From assembly GCF_003627795.1 (NCBI RefSeq), contig NZ_CP032684.1, forward strand, positions 721,001 through 785,000: 64,000 bases of DNA, read 5' to 3'. Numbering within the stretch: the stretch's first letter is position 1; every line of letters begins with the position of its first letter. Below, one piece after another: positions 9,782 to 19,105 of the stretch. The stretch is from Rhizobium sp. CCGE531 (GTDB lineage Bacteria > Pseudomonadota > Alphaproteobacteria > Rhizobiales > Rhizobiaceae). The notes below the pieces were generated by a model, which had not been told where the DNA came from, ran no database searches, and saw only the letters and a list, made by a program, of their open reading frames with translations. A program made the position numbers and the translations under genes.

Positions 9782-9936
9782 TAACGGATGGGTCTCGGTG
9801 CCTGATCGTGAGGCTTAATACGGAACTATTGAGACCAAAGCTAGCTCCCGGTCATCCGGAAGACGGCGGCACACACCGACGTGGCCGCGAAGCGGCACGC
9901 ATCCGATTTTGAAATCCGAGATCTGTTGCAGCGTGC

Positions 9937-10050
9937 CTAAAGGACGCGCGAAGCGGCTTTGCCGCGCGTCTCCTCGATGCGGCACAAAAGCATGAAGGCC
10001 GCAAGCGTCAGGCTGGCCATCAGCGAGGCGGTCAAACCAAGAACAATCAT
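9937..10050 (-). CDS. possible 37-residue membrane peptide
   Basis: A short reading frame inside the 512-base gap between the glycosyltransferase gene and the che operon. It starts with ATG at 10050, preceded by GGAGAG about six bases upstream, and ends with TAG at 9937. The peptide has one hydrophobic stretch (MIVLGLTASLMASLTLAAFM) followed by LLCRIEETRGK and a basic tail, the shape of a single-span small membrane protein. The last third overlaps an 8-bp inverted repeat (GACGCGCG / CGCGCGTC). I know no named homologue. The ribosome site and hydrophobic pattern support it, but so short a frame could be chance. The rest of the gap (10051-10293) is AT-richer and probably holds the che promoter. 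Confidence 0.35.
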   Translation of the reverse strand: MIVLGLTASLMASLTLAAFMLLCRIEETRGKAASRVL

Positions 10051-10293
10051 TGCTCTCTCCGTATCGACATCGAAGCTGTCTCTATCCCCTGAAGAGTAGG
10101 ATATGAAGCTTGCTCGTGACTTGCGATCAGCGTCCTTACCGGTCGAAAAACTATATCTGAAAGTAATGCCTAATTTAGGATGAAATATTACCGAACGCCC
10201 CTTCTTCCGTCATTAACCTTCGGGCAAGGAATTAACCATAAATATTGAGCCTGAACGTCGGAATGGGAAAATTGTGACTCGTTCTCACCAGGC

Positions 10294-12153
10294 ATGAAGC
10301 CGCCCCGTCGTACCGGGTCCGATCCGGTATTCATTTCATCAAACAGGTCCGCAGCAGACTTTGATGAACGAGCGAGCTTCAGCGCCGCGATCGATCGATC
10401 GAAGGCGATGACAGCCTTTCCTCGCCTCCTCATTGCGCCTGGCGCGGATCATCAGCGGTTTCGCCGGCGCTTGGGCGCGCGGCAGTTCGGCGGGGACGGG
10501 ACGATATTGGCGCAGGATTCGCCATCAGATCAGGCAGGCAGGGCGCAGGCGGGCAGCCTTCGCGACCGCTTGCGTTTTGCTGGTCTCGATGCCGGACAGT
10601 GCGATACCTTGCGCCGCAACCGGCCGATGCTCGAGGCGCATCTGAAAGCCGGCCTGCGCGATCTCTTCCATCGTTTTCAGACGCACCCGGACGCGGCGCG
10701 CAATTTTTCCAGCGAAAATCAGCTCGAACGCCTTCAGGATCTGCAGTCCTCGCACTGGGATGTGCTGACGGACGCACGGTTCGACAGCCTCTACGCCGAA
10801 CGCGTCAAGGTTCTTTCCGACAGCGAAAGCAAGATGGGTCTCGACCCGCGCTGGCATGTCGCGGGCCACGGCGTGATGCTGGAACACATTCTTGCCGGTC
10901 TCCTCGACGAAATGGGCGGTCGCGCCATCCTGCCCGGGGCCAAGCGCCGCGCCCGGGAGCTCGGCGAGCTCGTGACATCAGTCGTGCGCCTCGTCATGGT
11001 CGATGTCGAGATTGCGGTATCGCTGCGCTTCAACGAATTACGGGTCGGTCATCAGCGGGCGCTGGTCGAACAGCGGGCCGCCGATCGCGGCGAGGCGGCG
11101 GCGTTCATCGCCGAGCTCGCCAACGGCCTTGCCGATCGTGATCTGACGACCCGGATGACGACCGATTGTCCTGAAGCCTATGCCGAGGTCGCGGAAGCCT
11201 TGAACGCGGCGCTGGCGGACATCCAGCAACAGTTTTCGGCTTTGTCCGGCGGCGTACAGGCGGCGGAGGCGGCAAGCGACGCCCTTTCCCGTGCCTCAAA
11301 CTCGCTGGCGGAAAAATCGTCCGAACAATCGCGTGCGCTTGCAGTCTCCGCGCGGCAGCTCGCGGAACTTGCCGAGCAGGTGCGCGGCAATGCGGCGAAT
11401 ACCCGCTCGGCCGAGCGGGTCACGGCATCGACCCGCGTGGCCGCGGAAGACAGCGGCCGGATCGTCGGCCAGGCGATCTCGGCCATGTCCGATATCGAGA
11501 CATCAGCCGAAAAGATCGGCCAGATCATCGGCGTCATCGACGAGATTGCCTTCCAGACCAATCTGCTCGCCCTGAATGCCGGTATCGAGGCTGCCCGTGC
11601 CGGCGACAGCGGCCGTGGCTTTGCCGTCGTCGCGCAAGAGGTTCGCGCACTTGCGCAGCGTTCCGCCGATGCCGCGCGCGAGATCAAGGTTCTGGTGACG
11701 GGCACCAAGGCGCAGGTGGATGCCGGCGTCCAGATGGTCGGCCGCACCCAGGATGCGATCGGCAGCATCGTCCGCCAGGTGACCGATATCAACGAGGCGA
11801 TCTCCGGGATTGCGGCGGCCAGTGACGAGCAGGTCGCCGGACTTAAGACGCTGACATCAGATATCGGCGGCTATAGCGAGCGTGCGGCAGCCGCCGGGAA
11901 CGAGGCAAGCCGCTCCGAGGAAGGCGCCGATCATCTGCATAGCGTCGTCGTCGAGCTCGGCCGGACCATTCGCGAGTTCCGTATCGAGCGCGAGCGGCGC
12001 CACGCGGCATCTTCAGCGCCGGTGAAAGCCGCTCAGCAGCGACAGATTCCCACCCGCGATGAGCCCGGCATCGGGCGGGACGAGGACGAGATGGCGGATT
12101 TCGACTTCCCGCCTCGCAGAACCGCAGCGGGAGGCGAGCGCAATGCCTATTGA
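10294..12153 (+). CDS. soluble globin-coupled methyl-accepting chemotaxis protein (IcpA/McpE-like)
   Basis: First gene of the che operon. It encodes a cytoplasmic chemoreceptor with no membrane segment. Residues about 95-240 form a globin-coupled sensor domain; [12 protein letters not shown] carries the likely haem-binding proximal histidine. The C-terminal half (about 330-560) is an MCP signalling domain with the hairpin core [22 protein letters not shown] and [16 protein letters not shown]. The family senses oxygen or redox state, and S. meliloti icpA holds the same place in its operon. The start is uncertain: ATG at 10294 lacks a good ribosome site and the first 90 residues look unlike homologues, so translation may begin at ATG 10408 or a rarer start near the globin domain. 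It passes signals to CheA/CheW encoded downstream. Confidence 0.88.
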   Translation: MKPPRRTGSDPVFISSNRSAADFDERASFSAAIDRSKAMTAFPRLLIAPGADHQRFRRRLGARQFGGDGTILAQDSPSDQAGRAQAGSLRDRLRFAGLDAGQCDTLRRNRPMLEAHLKAGLRDLFHRFQTHPDAARNFSSENQLERLQDLQSSHWDVLTDARFDSLYAERVKVLSDSESKMGLDPRWHVAGHGVMLEHILAGLLDEMGGRAILPGAKRRARELGELVTSVVRLVMVDVEIAVSLRFNELRVGHQRALVEQRAADRGEAAAFIAELANGLADRDLTTRMTTDCPEAYAEVAEALNAALADIQQQFSALSGGVQAAEAASDALSRASNSLAEKSSEQSRALAVSARQLAELAEQVRGNAANTRSAERVTASTRVAAEDSGRIVGQAISAMSDIETSAEKIGQIIGVIDEIAFQTNLLALNAGIEAARAGDSGRGFAVVAQEVRALAQRSADAAREIKVLVTGTKAQVDAGVQMVGRTQDAIGSIVRQVTDINEAISGIAAASDEQVAGLKTLTSDIGGYSERAAAAGNEASRSEEGADHLHSVVVELGRTIREFRIERERRHAASSAPVKAAQQRQIPTRDEPGIGRDEDEMADFDFPPRRTAAGGERNAY

Positions 12154-12215
12154 TCTTTCAGTTTCATGCACATGCGGACCGGTTAGTCCGATTTCAGACA
12201 ACGAGGAATGAAGCG

Positions 12216-12512
12216 ATGCCGAGCAAGAAAGGCGAAAAGACAATCAGTCTGGCCGCGGTGCTGGACCTCAACGAGGCTTCTGCCCTTCGCGGCACGTTGA
12301 TGGGGATGCGCGGCAGCAATGTCGCCATCGATGCGTCCAGCGTCGAAAGGATCGGGGCCTTGTGCGTTCAGGTCATCATGGCCGCCGCCAAGACCTGGGA
12401 TGAGGACAAGCTCTCCTTCACCTTCTCCAAGGTGTCGGATGCATTTCAAAAAACAATGCAGGTGATCGGGGTGGATATCTCCCATCTGCTTGCCAAGGAG
12501 ATCCGGCAATGA
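12216..12512 (+). CDS. cheS: CheS, STAS-domain partner of CheA
   Basis: A 98-residue STAS-type protein in second position in the che operon. From S. meliloti work, CheS binds CheA and speeds draining of phosphate from the sink regulator CheY1. The sequence has the alternating beta/alpha pattern of a STAS domain, with the central DASSVERIGALCVQVIMAAAKTW resembling the anti-sigma-antagonist core. The ATG at 12216 is chosen because GAGGA lies eight bases upstream; the open frame extends to 12150 but would overlap the receptor gene. Its stop overlaps the cheY1 start (ATGA), so translation is probably coupled. Identification rests on length, fold and exact synteny. Confidence 0.85.
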   Translation: MPSKKGEKTISLAAVLDLNEASALRGTLMGMRGSNVAIDASSVERIGALCVQVIMAAAKTWDEDKLSFTFSKVSDAFQKTMQVIGVDISHLLAKEIRQ

Positions 12513-12874
12513 AGAAAAAAGTGCTGACCGTGGATGATTCACGAACCATCCGAAACATGCTTCTCGTCACCCTCAACAATGCGGGTTTCGAGACCATTCA
12601 GGCCGAAGACGGCGTCGAGGGCCTGGAAATTCTGGAAGAAGCCAATCCCGACGTCATCGTCACGGACATCAACATGCCGCGCCTCGATGGCTTCGGGTTC
12701 ATCGAGGGCGTGCGCCGCAACGACAGATACCGCGCGGTTCCGATCCTCGTGCTGACGACCGAAAGCGATGCGGAGAAGAAGAACCGTGCCCGCCAGGCTG
12801 GTGCGACCGGCTGGATCGTCAAGCCGTTCGACCCCGCCAAGCTGATCGATGCCATCGAGCGCGTAACCGCCTAA
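12509..12874 (+). CDS. cheY1: chemotaxis response regulator CheY1
   Basis: A single-domain receiver of 121 residues. The acidic pair D9/D10, phosphoacceptor D53 (VIVTDINMPRLDG), a Thr in LVLTTES and the lysine in IVKPFDPAKL are all present. In rhizobia with two CheYs, the one encoded next to cheA is the phosphate sink, while CheY2 acts on the motor; that assignment is by position and by knowledge of S. meliloti. The start overlaps the end of cheS by four bases, and cheA follows after 16 bases. Confidence 0.95.
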   Translation: MKKKVLTVDDSRTIRNMLLVTLNNAGFETIQAEDGVEGLEILEEANPDVIVTDINMPRLDGFGFIEGVRRNDRYRAVPILVLTTESDAEKKNRARQAGATGWIVKPFDPAKLIDAIERVTA

Positions 12875-12890
12875 ACAGGATCCACCCCTC

Positions 12891-15176
12891 ATGGATATGA
12901 ACGAAATCAAAGAGATTTTCTTCCAGGAGTGCGAAGAGCAGCTCGCCGAACTGGAATCCGGTCTCCTGAAAATGAATGACGGCGACCGTGATCCGGAAAC
13001 CGTCAATGCCGTGTTCCGCGCCGTTCATTCCATCAAGGGTGGGGCAGGTGCCTTCGGTCTGGATGACCTGGTCGCATTCGCCCACGTCTTCGAGACCACG
13101 CTTGATTGCGTTCGATCCAACAAGCTGGAGCCGACCCAGGATGTCCTGAAGGTCATGCTCAAGGCCGCCGACGTTCTGGCGGATCTCACCAATGCCGCAC
13201 GCGATGGCGGCAGTGTCGATCAGGCCCGCAGCCGCGGCCTGGTCAAGGAACTGGAAGCGCTGGCAAATGGCAATCCGCCCGCGCCCTCTGCCGCGGTCGT
13301 CATCGAGGCCGCTCCCAAGCCCGCGACACCGGCTGCGACGGACGAAAGCGGTTTCCAGCCGATCCCCTTCAGCTTCGATGACGATTTCGGTGGTGATGAG
13401 CCGGCCGGCGACGGCGTGCCGGCGTATGAAGTCGACTTCATGCCGCGCTCCGAGCTCTACGCCAAGGGCAACGACGCGACGCTGCTGCTGCGAGACCTCG
13501 CGCGGCTGGGCGAAATGAATATCTTTTGCGACATGGACATGTTGCCGGGTCTTCCCGATCTCGATCCCGAAAGCGCCTATTTCAGATGGACGATCTCGAT
13601 CAAGACGGACAAGGGCGAAGACGCCATTCGCACCGTCTTCGAATTTGCCGAATGGGATTGCGATCTCGATATCAGGCAGGCCGAAGGCGGCGCCGGCTCC
13701 TCTGGCAACGACGAATTGCCGATGGTGCCTGTACCCTTCGATCTCTCCGCCCTTGATGATGACGGCGCCGCACCGGCCGCCGGACAAGTGAAGGAGGCAG
13801 CGGCTCCGAAGAATGATGTCGCCGCCGCCGTGGCCGCCGCGGAAATCGCGAGCAACGTCACCCAGCTGGCCTCCGCTACGGCGCGCGTCGAAAAGAAGGA
13901 AGCTGCCCTTGCCGCCGCCGCTGCCGCCAATGCGGCCGCCGCGCAGAACAACGCCGCCGCCGCCGGCGTCGGCCAGACGATCCGCGTCGACCTCGACCGC
14001 GTCGATCGCCTGATCAACCTCGTCGGCGAGCTCGTCATCAACCAGGCGATGCTGTCCCAGAGCGTCATCGAGAACGATAACAACGGCGCATCCTCGATCA
14101 ACATGGGTCTCGAAGAGCTGCAGCAGCTCACCCGCGAGATCCAGGACAGCGTCATGGCGATCCGCGCCCAGCCGGTGAAGCCCGTCTTCCAGCGCATGTC
14201 GCGCATCGTTCGCGAAATCGCCGACATGACCGGCAAGTCGATCCGCTTGATCACCGAAGGCGAAAACACCGAAGTCGACAAGACTGTTATCGACAAGCTG
14301 GCCGAACCGTTGACGCACATGATCCGCAATGCCGTCGACCACGGTATCGAAACGCCGGAAAAACGCGCGACGCTCGGCAAGAACCCGGAAGGCACGGTTC
14401 GCCTGACCGCGAAGCACCGTTCCGGCCGCATCCTGATCGAACTTGCCGACGATGGCGCCGGCATCAACCGCGAGAAGGTGCGCCAGAAGGCCATCGACAA
14501 CGACCTGATCCCGGCCGACGCCAATCTTTCGGACGAAGAGATCGACAATCTGATCTTCCTGCCGGGTTTCTCGACCGCCGACAAGATCTCGGACATTTCC
14601 GGCCGTGGCGTCGGTATGGACGTGGTCAAGCGCTCGATCCAGGCACTCGGCGGCCGCATCAACATCAGCTCCAGGCCGGGGCAGGGCTCGGTCTTCACCA
14701 TGAGCCTGCCGCTGACGCTCGCCGTCCTAGACGGCATGGTGGTGACGGTTGCCGGCCAGACCCTGGTCGTGCCGCTGACGGCGATCGTCGAGACGCTGCA
14801 GCCCGAGGCTTCCGCCATCCATTCCTTCGGCTCGAACCATCGCCTGATCTCGATCCGCAACAGTTTCTGCCCGCTGGTCGATGTCGGCCGCATCCTGAAC
14901 TTCCGGGCCACCCAGGCCAATCCGGTCGAAGGCGTCGCGCTGCTGGTGGAATCGGAAGGCGGCGGACAGCGCGCCCTCATGGTCGATGCCATCCAGGGCC
15001 AGCGTCAGGTGGTCATCAAGAGCCTCGAGGCCAACTACACCCATGTGGCGGGCATTGCGGCCGCGACCATTCTCGGCGATGGCCGCGTGGCGCTGATCCT
15101 TGATGTTGATGCCGTGGTCGGCGCTTCGCGCGGCCAGTCGCTGAAGCCCGAAATGTCTTACGCAGCGGTGGGGTGA
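12891..15176 (+). CDS. cheA: chemotaxis histidine kinase CheA
   Basis: Central kinase of the pathway, 761 residues. Domain order: Hpt domain with phosphorylated H46 ([12 protein letters not shown]); a middle region including the P2-like CheY-binding part; a long Ala-rich linker about 300-360; dimerisation helices ([19 protein letters not shown]); an ATPase domain with N box H476 ([10 protein letters not shown]), then DDGAGI and GRGVGMDVV; and a C-terminal CheW-like domain. It autophosphorylates when receptors signal and passes phosphate to CheY1, CheY2 and CheB. The middle region is longer than in E. coli CheA, which may be where CheS docks; that last point is inference. It is four bases from cheW, in the same operon. 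Confidence 0.97.
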   Translation: MDMNEIKEIFFQECEEQLAELESGLLKMNDGDRDPETVNAVFRAVHSIKGGAGAFGLDDLVAFAHVFETTLDCVRSNKLEPTQDVLKVMLKAADVLADLTNAARDGGSVDQARSRGLVKELEALANGNPPAPSAAVVIEAAPKPATPAATDESGFQPIPFSFDDDFGGDEPAGDGVPAYEVDFMPRSELYAKGNDATLLLRDLARLGEMNIFCDMDMLPGLPDLDPESAYFRWTISIKTDKGEDAIRTVFEFAEWDCDLDIRQAEGGAGSSGNDELPMVPVPFDLSALDDDGAAPAAGQVKEAAAPKNDVAAAVAAAEIASNVTQLASATARVEKKEAALAAAAAANAAAAQNNAAAAGVGQTIRVDLDRVDRLINLVGELVINQAMLSQSVIENDNNGASSINMGLEELQQLTREIQDSVMAIRAQPVKPVFQRMSRIVREIADMTGKSIRLITEGENTEVDKTVIDKLAEPLTHMIRNAVDHGIETPEKRATLGKNPEGTVRLTAKHRSGRILIELADDGAGINREKVRQKAIDNDLIPADANLSDEEIDNLIFLPGFSTADKISDISGRGVGMDVVKRSIQALGGRINISSRPGQGSVFTMSLPLTLAVLDGMVVTVAGQTLVVPLTAIVETLQPEASAIHSFGSNHRLISIRNSFCPLVDVGRILNFRATQANPVEGVALLVESEGGGQRALMVDAIQGQRQVVIKSLEANYTHVAGIAAATILGDGRVALILDVDAVVGASRGQSLKPEMSYAAVG

Positions 15177-15180
15177 GTTT

Positions 15181-15648
15181 ATGTCCTATGCCGTCAAGAA
15201 CCTGACCCAGGGGGTCCGCGAGCTGATCGCCTTCCGCATCGGCGACCAGGAATTCTGCGTCGACATCATGTCGGTCCGCGAAATTCGCGGCTGGACGCCC
15301 GCGACGACCATGCCGCATGCGCCTGGCTATGTGCTCGGCGTCATCAATCTGCGCGGAGCGGTCTTGCCGATCATCGATCTCTCCGCGCGGCTCGGCATGA
15401 AGCGCACGGAGCCGACGGCGCGGCATGTCATCATCGTGGCCCAGGTCAAGCGCAAGGCGGTCGGTCTTCTCGTCGCCGCGGTGTCGGACATCCTGACGAT
15501 CACCGACGACAGCATCCAGCCGACACCGGAAGTCTCCTCCGATCACGAGCGGCAGTTTGCGCGCGGCATCGTGGCGATCGATCGTCGGATGATCTGCCTG
15601 ATCGAGTTGGAAGCCCTATTCCCTGAAAGCGAAAGCGAGGCTGCATGA
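15181..15648 (+). CDS. cheW: chemotaxis coupling protein CheW
   Basis: Small scaffold linking receptors to CheA. The 155-residue protein is one CheW domain: [22 protein letters not shown] at 13-34, then the [21 protein letters not shown] core and a C-terminal [14 protein letters not shown] helix. Length and motifs are typical. It starts four bases after cheA, and its end overlaps the cheR start. Confidence 0.97.
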   Translation: MSYAVKNLTQGVRELIAFRIGDQEFCVDIMSVREIRGWTPATTMPHAPGYVLGVINLRGAVLPIIDLSARLGMKRTEPTARHVIIVAQVKRKAVGLLVAAVSDILTITDDSIQPTPEVSSDHERQFARGIVAIDRRMICLIELEALFPESESEAA

Positions 15649-16553
15649 GCATGATGGGAGCTATGGATTTCAAGGCGTCTCCGGACGAGGTGCTGGCAAG
15701 CGGCGAATATCCGCTGACGCGGCGCGACCTCATGGAAATCGCCGCCATGATCTATGCGGATGCGGGCATTTCGCTCAACGAGAGCAAGGCGTCGCTCGTC
15801 TATTCGCGACTGTCGAAGCATATCCGCGCGCTGGGTCTCGCCGGTTTCCGCGATTACTGCATGCTGGTTTCCTCGCCGGCGGGAAGTGCGGCCCGACGTG
15901 AGATGCTGTCGCATCTGACGACCAATTTCACGCGCTTTTTCCGCGAAAACCATCATTTCGATCATCTGCGCGACGAGGTTCTGCCGGGCCTCTTGGCGCG
16001 GGCCAAGGCCGGCGGCCGGGTGCGCATCTGGTCGGCCGCCTGCTCCGATGGGCAGGAGCCCTATTCGATAGCGTTGACCGTGCTGGGGCTGATGCCGAAT
16101 GCCGCGGACTTCGATTTCAAGATCCTGGCGACGGATATCGATCCCAAGATCCTCGGGCTTGCCCGCGCCGGCGCCTATGATGACACCGCGGTCGAAACGA
16201 TCTCGCCCGCCATGCGCAAGCAATGGTTCCAGGAGGTCAATGTCCAGGGCAGGCGCAAATTCCAGATCGACGATCGCGTCAAGCGGCTGATCACCTTCAA
16301 CGAGCTGAACCTGCTGGCGCAATGGCCCTTCAAGGGCATGTTCGACGTCATCTTCTGCCGCAACGTCGTCATCTATTTCGACGAGCCGACACAGACGAAG
16401 ATCTGGTCGCGCTTTGCCGGCCAGCTGCATGACAGCGGCCATCTTTATATCGGTCATTCCGAGCGGGTCTCCGGCGACGCGAAGCACGTCTTCGACAATA
16501 TCGGCATCACCACCTATCGCTATCTCGGCAAGAACGCGGGGAGGAAGCCATGA
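15645..16553 (+). CDS. cheR: chemoreceptor glutamate methyltransferase CheR
   Basis: Methylates glutamates on chemoreceptors using S-adenosylmethionine, giving adaptation. The 302-residue protein has the CheR N-terminal helical domain and the catalytic domain. The SAM-binding loop is in [27 protein letters not shown] binds the adenosine end, and [16 protein letters not shown] is the family's C-terminal signature. No C-terminal pentapeptide-binding tail beyond the usual is obvious. The gene overlaps cheW and cheB by four bases at each end. Confidence 0.97.
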   Translation: MSMMGAMDFKASPDEVLASGEYPLTRRDLMEIAAMIYADAGISLNESKASLVYSRLSKHIRALGLAGFRDYCMLVSSPAGSAARREMLSHLTTNFTRFFRENHHFDHLRDEVLPGLLARAKAGGRVRIWSAACSDGQEPYSIALTVLGLMPNAADFDFKILATDIDPKILGLARAGAYDDTAVETISPAMRKQWFQEVNVQGRRKFQIDDRVKRLITFNELNLLAQWPFKGMFDVIFCRNVVIYFDEPTQTKIWSRFAGQLHDSGHLYIGHSERVSGDAKHVFDNIGITTYRYLGKNAGRKP

Positions 16554-17593
16554 GTGCAGCTGCCCGTGTTCTTGTGGTCGACGACTCCCCGACCATGCGC
16601 GGCCTGATCACGGCCGTATTGCGCGCCGACCCGGAAGTCGACGTCGTCGGCCAGGCCGGTGACGCGCTTGAGGCGCGCGCCGCGATCAAGGCGCTCAATC
16701 CCGACGTCGTCACCCTCGACATCGAGATGCCGAACATGAACGGCCTCGAATTCCTCGAAAAGATCATGACGCTGAGGCCCATGCCCGTCATCATGGTCTC
16801 CACGATGACGCATCGCGGTGCCGATGCGACGCTCGCAGCCCTCGAGATCGGCGCATTCGACTGCGTCGGAAAGCCTTCGCCGGGCGAGCCGCATCCTTTC
16901 GGCGACCTGGCGGATAAGGTAAAGGCGGCGGCCCGCTCCCAGCGGCAATATGTCAAGCCGGCCGCCCAGCGCGTGCCGCCCCCGGCCGTTTCGGATTTCC
17001 GCGTGGGACGCAAGATCGTCGCTATCGGCTCCTCCACCGGCGGTGTCGAGGCACTGATCAATGTGCTGCAGAAATTCCCGGCCAACTGCCCGCCGACAGT
17101 CATCACGCAGCATATGCCGCCGACCTTCACGCGCAGTTTCGCGGAACGGCTGAACCGGCTCTGCGCGCCTGTTGTCCAGGAGGCGACCGATGGCGCGCGG
17201 CTGGAAATCGGCAAGATCTATCTGGCGCCGGGCGGCGAAAGGCACCTGCGGGTTGCCAACGCCTCTGCGCCCCATTGCCGTCTTGTAGACGGCGGGCCGG
17301 TGAACGGACATCGCCCTTCCGTCGACGTGCTCTTTGATTCGGTTGCCGAATTGGCAGGCCGCAATTCCGTCGGCGTAATCCTGACCGGTATGGGGCGCGA
17401 TGGCGCCGCCGGTCTCCTCAAGATGCGCCACGCCGGTGCGCGCACCATCGGCCAGAACGAAAAGACCTGCGTGGTCTACGGCATGCCGAGGGTCGCCCAC
17501 GAGCTTGGCGCCGTCGAACACCAGTTTCCGCTGAACGCCATTGGCGAGGAAATTTTGAAGATAACAGCCGCCCGAAAGGAAGGGAGCGAATAA
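16550..17593 (+). CDS. cheB: chemotaxis methylesterase/response regulator CheB
   Basis: Removes methyl groups from receptors when phosphorylated by CheA. Residues 1-120 are a receiver with D11/D12 and phosphoacceptor D57 ([13 protein letters not shown]). The C-terminal esterase carries the triad expected from E. coli CheB at nearly the same numbers: S162 in GSSTGG, H188 in TQHMPP and D284 in GMGRDGA. Length (347) is typical. It overlaps cheR by four bases and its TAA shares its last base with the cheY2 ATG. Confidence 0.97.
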   Translation: MSAAARVLVVDDSPTMRGLITAVLRADPEVDVVGQAGDALEARAAIKALNPDVVTLDIEMPNMNGLEFLEKIMTLRPMPVIMVSTMTHRGADATLAALEIGAFDCVGKPSPGEPHPFGDLADKVKAAARSQRQYVKPAAQRVPPPAVSDFRVGRKIVAIGSSTGGVEALINVLQKFPANCPPTVITQHMPPTFTRSFAERLNRLCAPVVQEATDGARLEIGKIYLAPGGERHLRVANASAPHCRLVDGGPVNGHRPSVDVLFDSVAELAGRNSVGVILTGMGRDGAAGLLKMRHAGARTIGQNEKTCVVYGMPRVAHELGAVEHQFPLNAIGEEILKITAARKEGSE

Positions 17594-17982
17594 TGTCTCT
17601 AGCGGAGAAAATCAAAGTTCTGATCGTCGACGATCAGGTCACCAGCCGCCTGTTGCTGAGCGATGCTCTGACGCAGCTCGGCTTCAAGCAGATCACGGCC
17701 GCCGGCGACGGTGAGCAGGGAATGAAGATCATGGAGCAGCAGCCGCACCATCTGGTCATCTCCGATTTCAACATGCCGAAAATGGACGGGCTCGGTCTGC
17801 TGCAGGCAGTCCGGACAAACCCGACGACGAAGAAGGCGGCCTTCATCATCCTGACGGCGCAAGGCGACCGCGCGCTGGTCCAGAAGGCGGCGCAGCTCGG
17901 GGCCAACAACGTGCTTGCCAAGCCCTTCACCATCGAGAAGATGAAAGCCGCCATCGAGGCTGTCTTCGGAGCGCTGAAATGA
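17593..17982 (+). CDS. cheY2: chemotaxis response regulator CheY2 (motor-acting)
   Basis: A 129-residue single receiver domain with D13/D14, phosphoacceptor D58 ([13 protein letters not shown]), the Thr in IILTAQGD and the Lys in VLAKPF. In S. meliloti the product of the cheY placed between cheB and cheD is the one that slows the motor. Position and sequence fit that role. The start is fixed by the one-base overlap with the cheB stop, and the end overlaps cheD by four bases. Confidence 0.95.
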   Translation: MSLAEKIKVLIVDDQVTSRLLLSDALTQLGFKQITAAGDGEQGMKIMEQQPHHLVISDFNMPKMDGLGLLQAVRTNPTTKKAAFIILTAQGDRALVQKAAQLGANNVLAKPFTIEKMKAAIEAVFGALK

Positions 17983-18533
17983 TCGTCGAGGGTGCTGCCC
18001 GTCGCGTGCATATCATTCAGGGCGAGTACAAGGTCATCAGCGATCCCGAAGTGGTGCTGACGACCATCCTCGGCTCTTGCGTGGCGGCTTGCCTGCGCGA
18101 TCCCATCGCCGGCGTCGGCGGGATGAACCATTTCCTCCTCCCGGGAATGGCCAGCTCGCCGATGAGTGGCGGCGATGCGACGCGTTACGGCGTGCACCTG
18201 ATGGAGCTTCTGATCAACGGCCTCTTGAAGAAGGGCGCACGGCGCGATCGGCTGGAGGCAAAAATCTTCGGCGGTGCCAAGACGATCGCGACCTTCTCCA
18301 ATGTCGGCGAGCAGAATGCTGTTTTCGCCATGCAGTTTTTGAAAGACGAAGGCATACCGGTCGTCAGCTCCAGCACGGGCGGCGAGCATGGACGCAAGAT
18401 CGAATTTTGGCCGATCTCCGGAAGAGCCAGGCAATACCCGCTGACCGGTGCGGAAACGCAGAAGACCGTTGCGCTGGAACAGCGTCCGGTCGTGGCTCCC
18501 AAGCCGGTCGACAATACGATCGAATTTTTCTGA
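17979..18533 (+). CDS. cheD: chemoreceptor glutamine deamidase CheD
   Basis: Deamidates glutamines on chemoreceptors. The papain-like catalytic pair is visible: C34 in GSCVAACL and H51 in GGMNHFLLP, with the 17-residue spacing known from Thermotoga CheD (C27/H44). The conserved KIFGGA segment follows, and the C terminus ends in a phenylalanine-rich tip. The length of 184 residues is slightly longer than average. The start overlaps the end of cheY2, and cheT follows after 16 bases. Confidence 0.96.
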   Translation: MIVEGAARRVHIIQGEYKVISDPEVVLTTILGSCVAACLRDPIAGVGGMNHFLLPGMASSPMSGGDATRYGVHLMELLINGLLKKGARRDRLEAKIFGGAKTIATFSNVGEQNAVFAMQFLKDEGIPVVSSSTGGEHGRKIEFWPISGRARQYPLTGAETQKTVALEQRPVVAPKPVDNTIEFF

Positions 18534-18549
18534 TCAGCGAGGCTTCCGC

Positions 18550-18939
18550 ATGACCCCCTTCCAGCGCATTGAAACGGCAGCCAACGAGGAGACGCTTCCC
18601 GCCATCCTCCTGCGGGTCGTTTCCGAATTGCATGATGTCGCCTATCTGATCGAACGCATCGAGCCGCAGCTGCTCGATATCAGCGACGCCAACATGATGG
18701 CCTCGCCGGAGGCGATGAAGGTTGTTCAGGGCATCGACCTTGCGGTGCAGAAGACCCGCGGCATCGCCGAATTCATCGACACGATCGCCGGAACCATGCC
18801 CGAGGGCTGGACGGTCGATCTGGCAACGGCATTGAGCCTGGTCAAGCTGACGGAGATGCAAAAGGCGCTTGGCGGCGGCGGTTTCCACGCACATTCTCAG
18901 CCCATGGCGAAGGCTGCCGGCGATTTTGATTTCTTCTGA
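18550..18939 (+). CDS. cheT: CheT, CheZ-like chemotaxis phosphatase candidate
   Basis: A 129-residue, mostly helical protein at the end of the che operon, where S. meliloti encodes CheT. It contains the CheZ-type phosphatase signature DxxxQ (D63-LAV-Q67) in a helix, followed by RGIAEFIDTIAG, and ends with FDFF after a flexible stretch, which may be a docking tail. From recent work on S. meliloti, CheT takes part in signal termination and interacts with the adaptation enzymes. Identification rests on position, length and DxxxQ, not on overall similarity to CheZ. ATG 18550 is the only reasonable start downstream of the cheD stop. Confidence 0.8.
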   Translation: MTPFQRIETAANEETLPAILLRVVSELHDVAYLIERIEPQLLDISDANMMASPEAMKVVQGIDLAVQKTRGIAEFIDTIAGTMPEGWTVDLATALSLVKLTEMQKALGGGGFHAHSQPMAKAAGDFDFF

Positions 18940-19105
18940 TCCGGCCGGCGGCAATGGATACTGTTTTTCTTATATAATCCGCATCGTTTCCTACGACTTT
19001 TTCCTGGTTTTTCCAGCCGGACGAAACGCTCGCACAAGTTTCGATTTCTATTTTCGCCGCAGGGTGCAAAGCCATCAGGTCTTTGACGAATCGTGCGAGA
19101 ACAGA

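Noticed and set aside
12819..14417. 532-codon open frame opposite cheA
   Set aside because: Antisense shadow of cheA; no domain.
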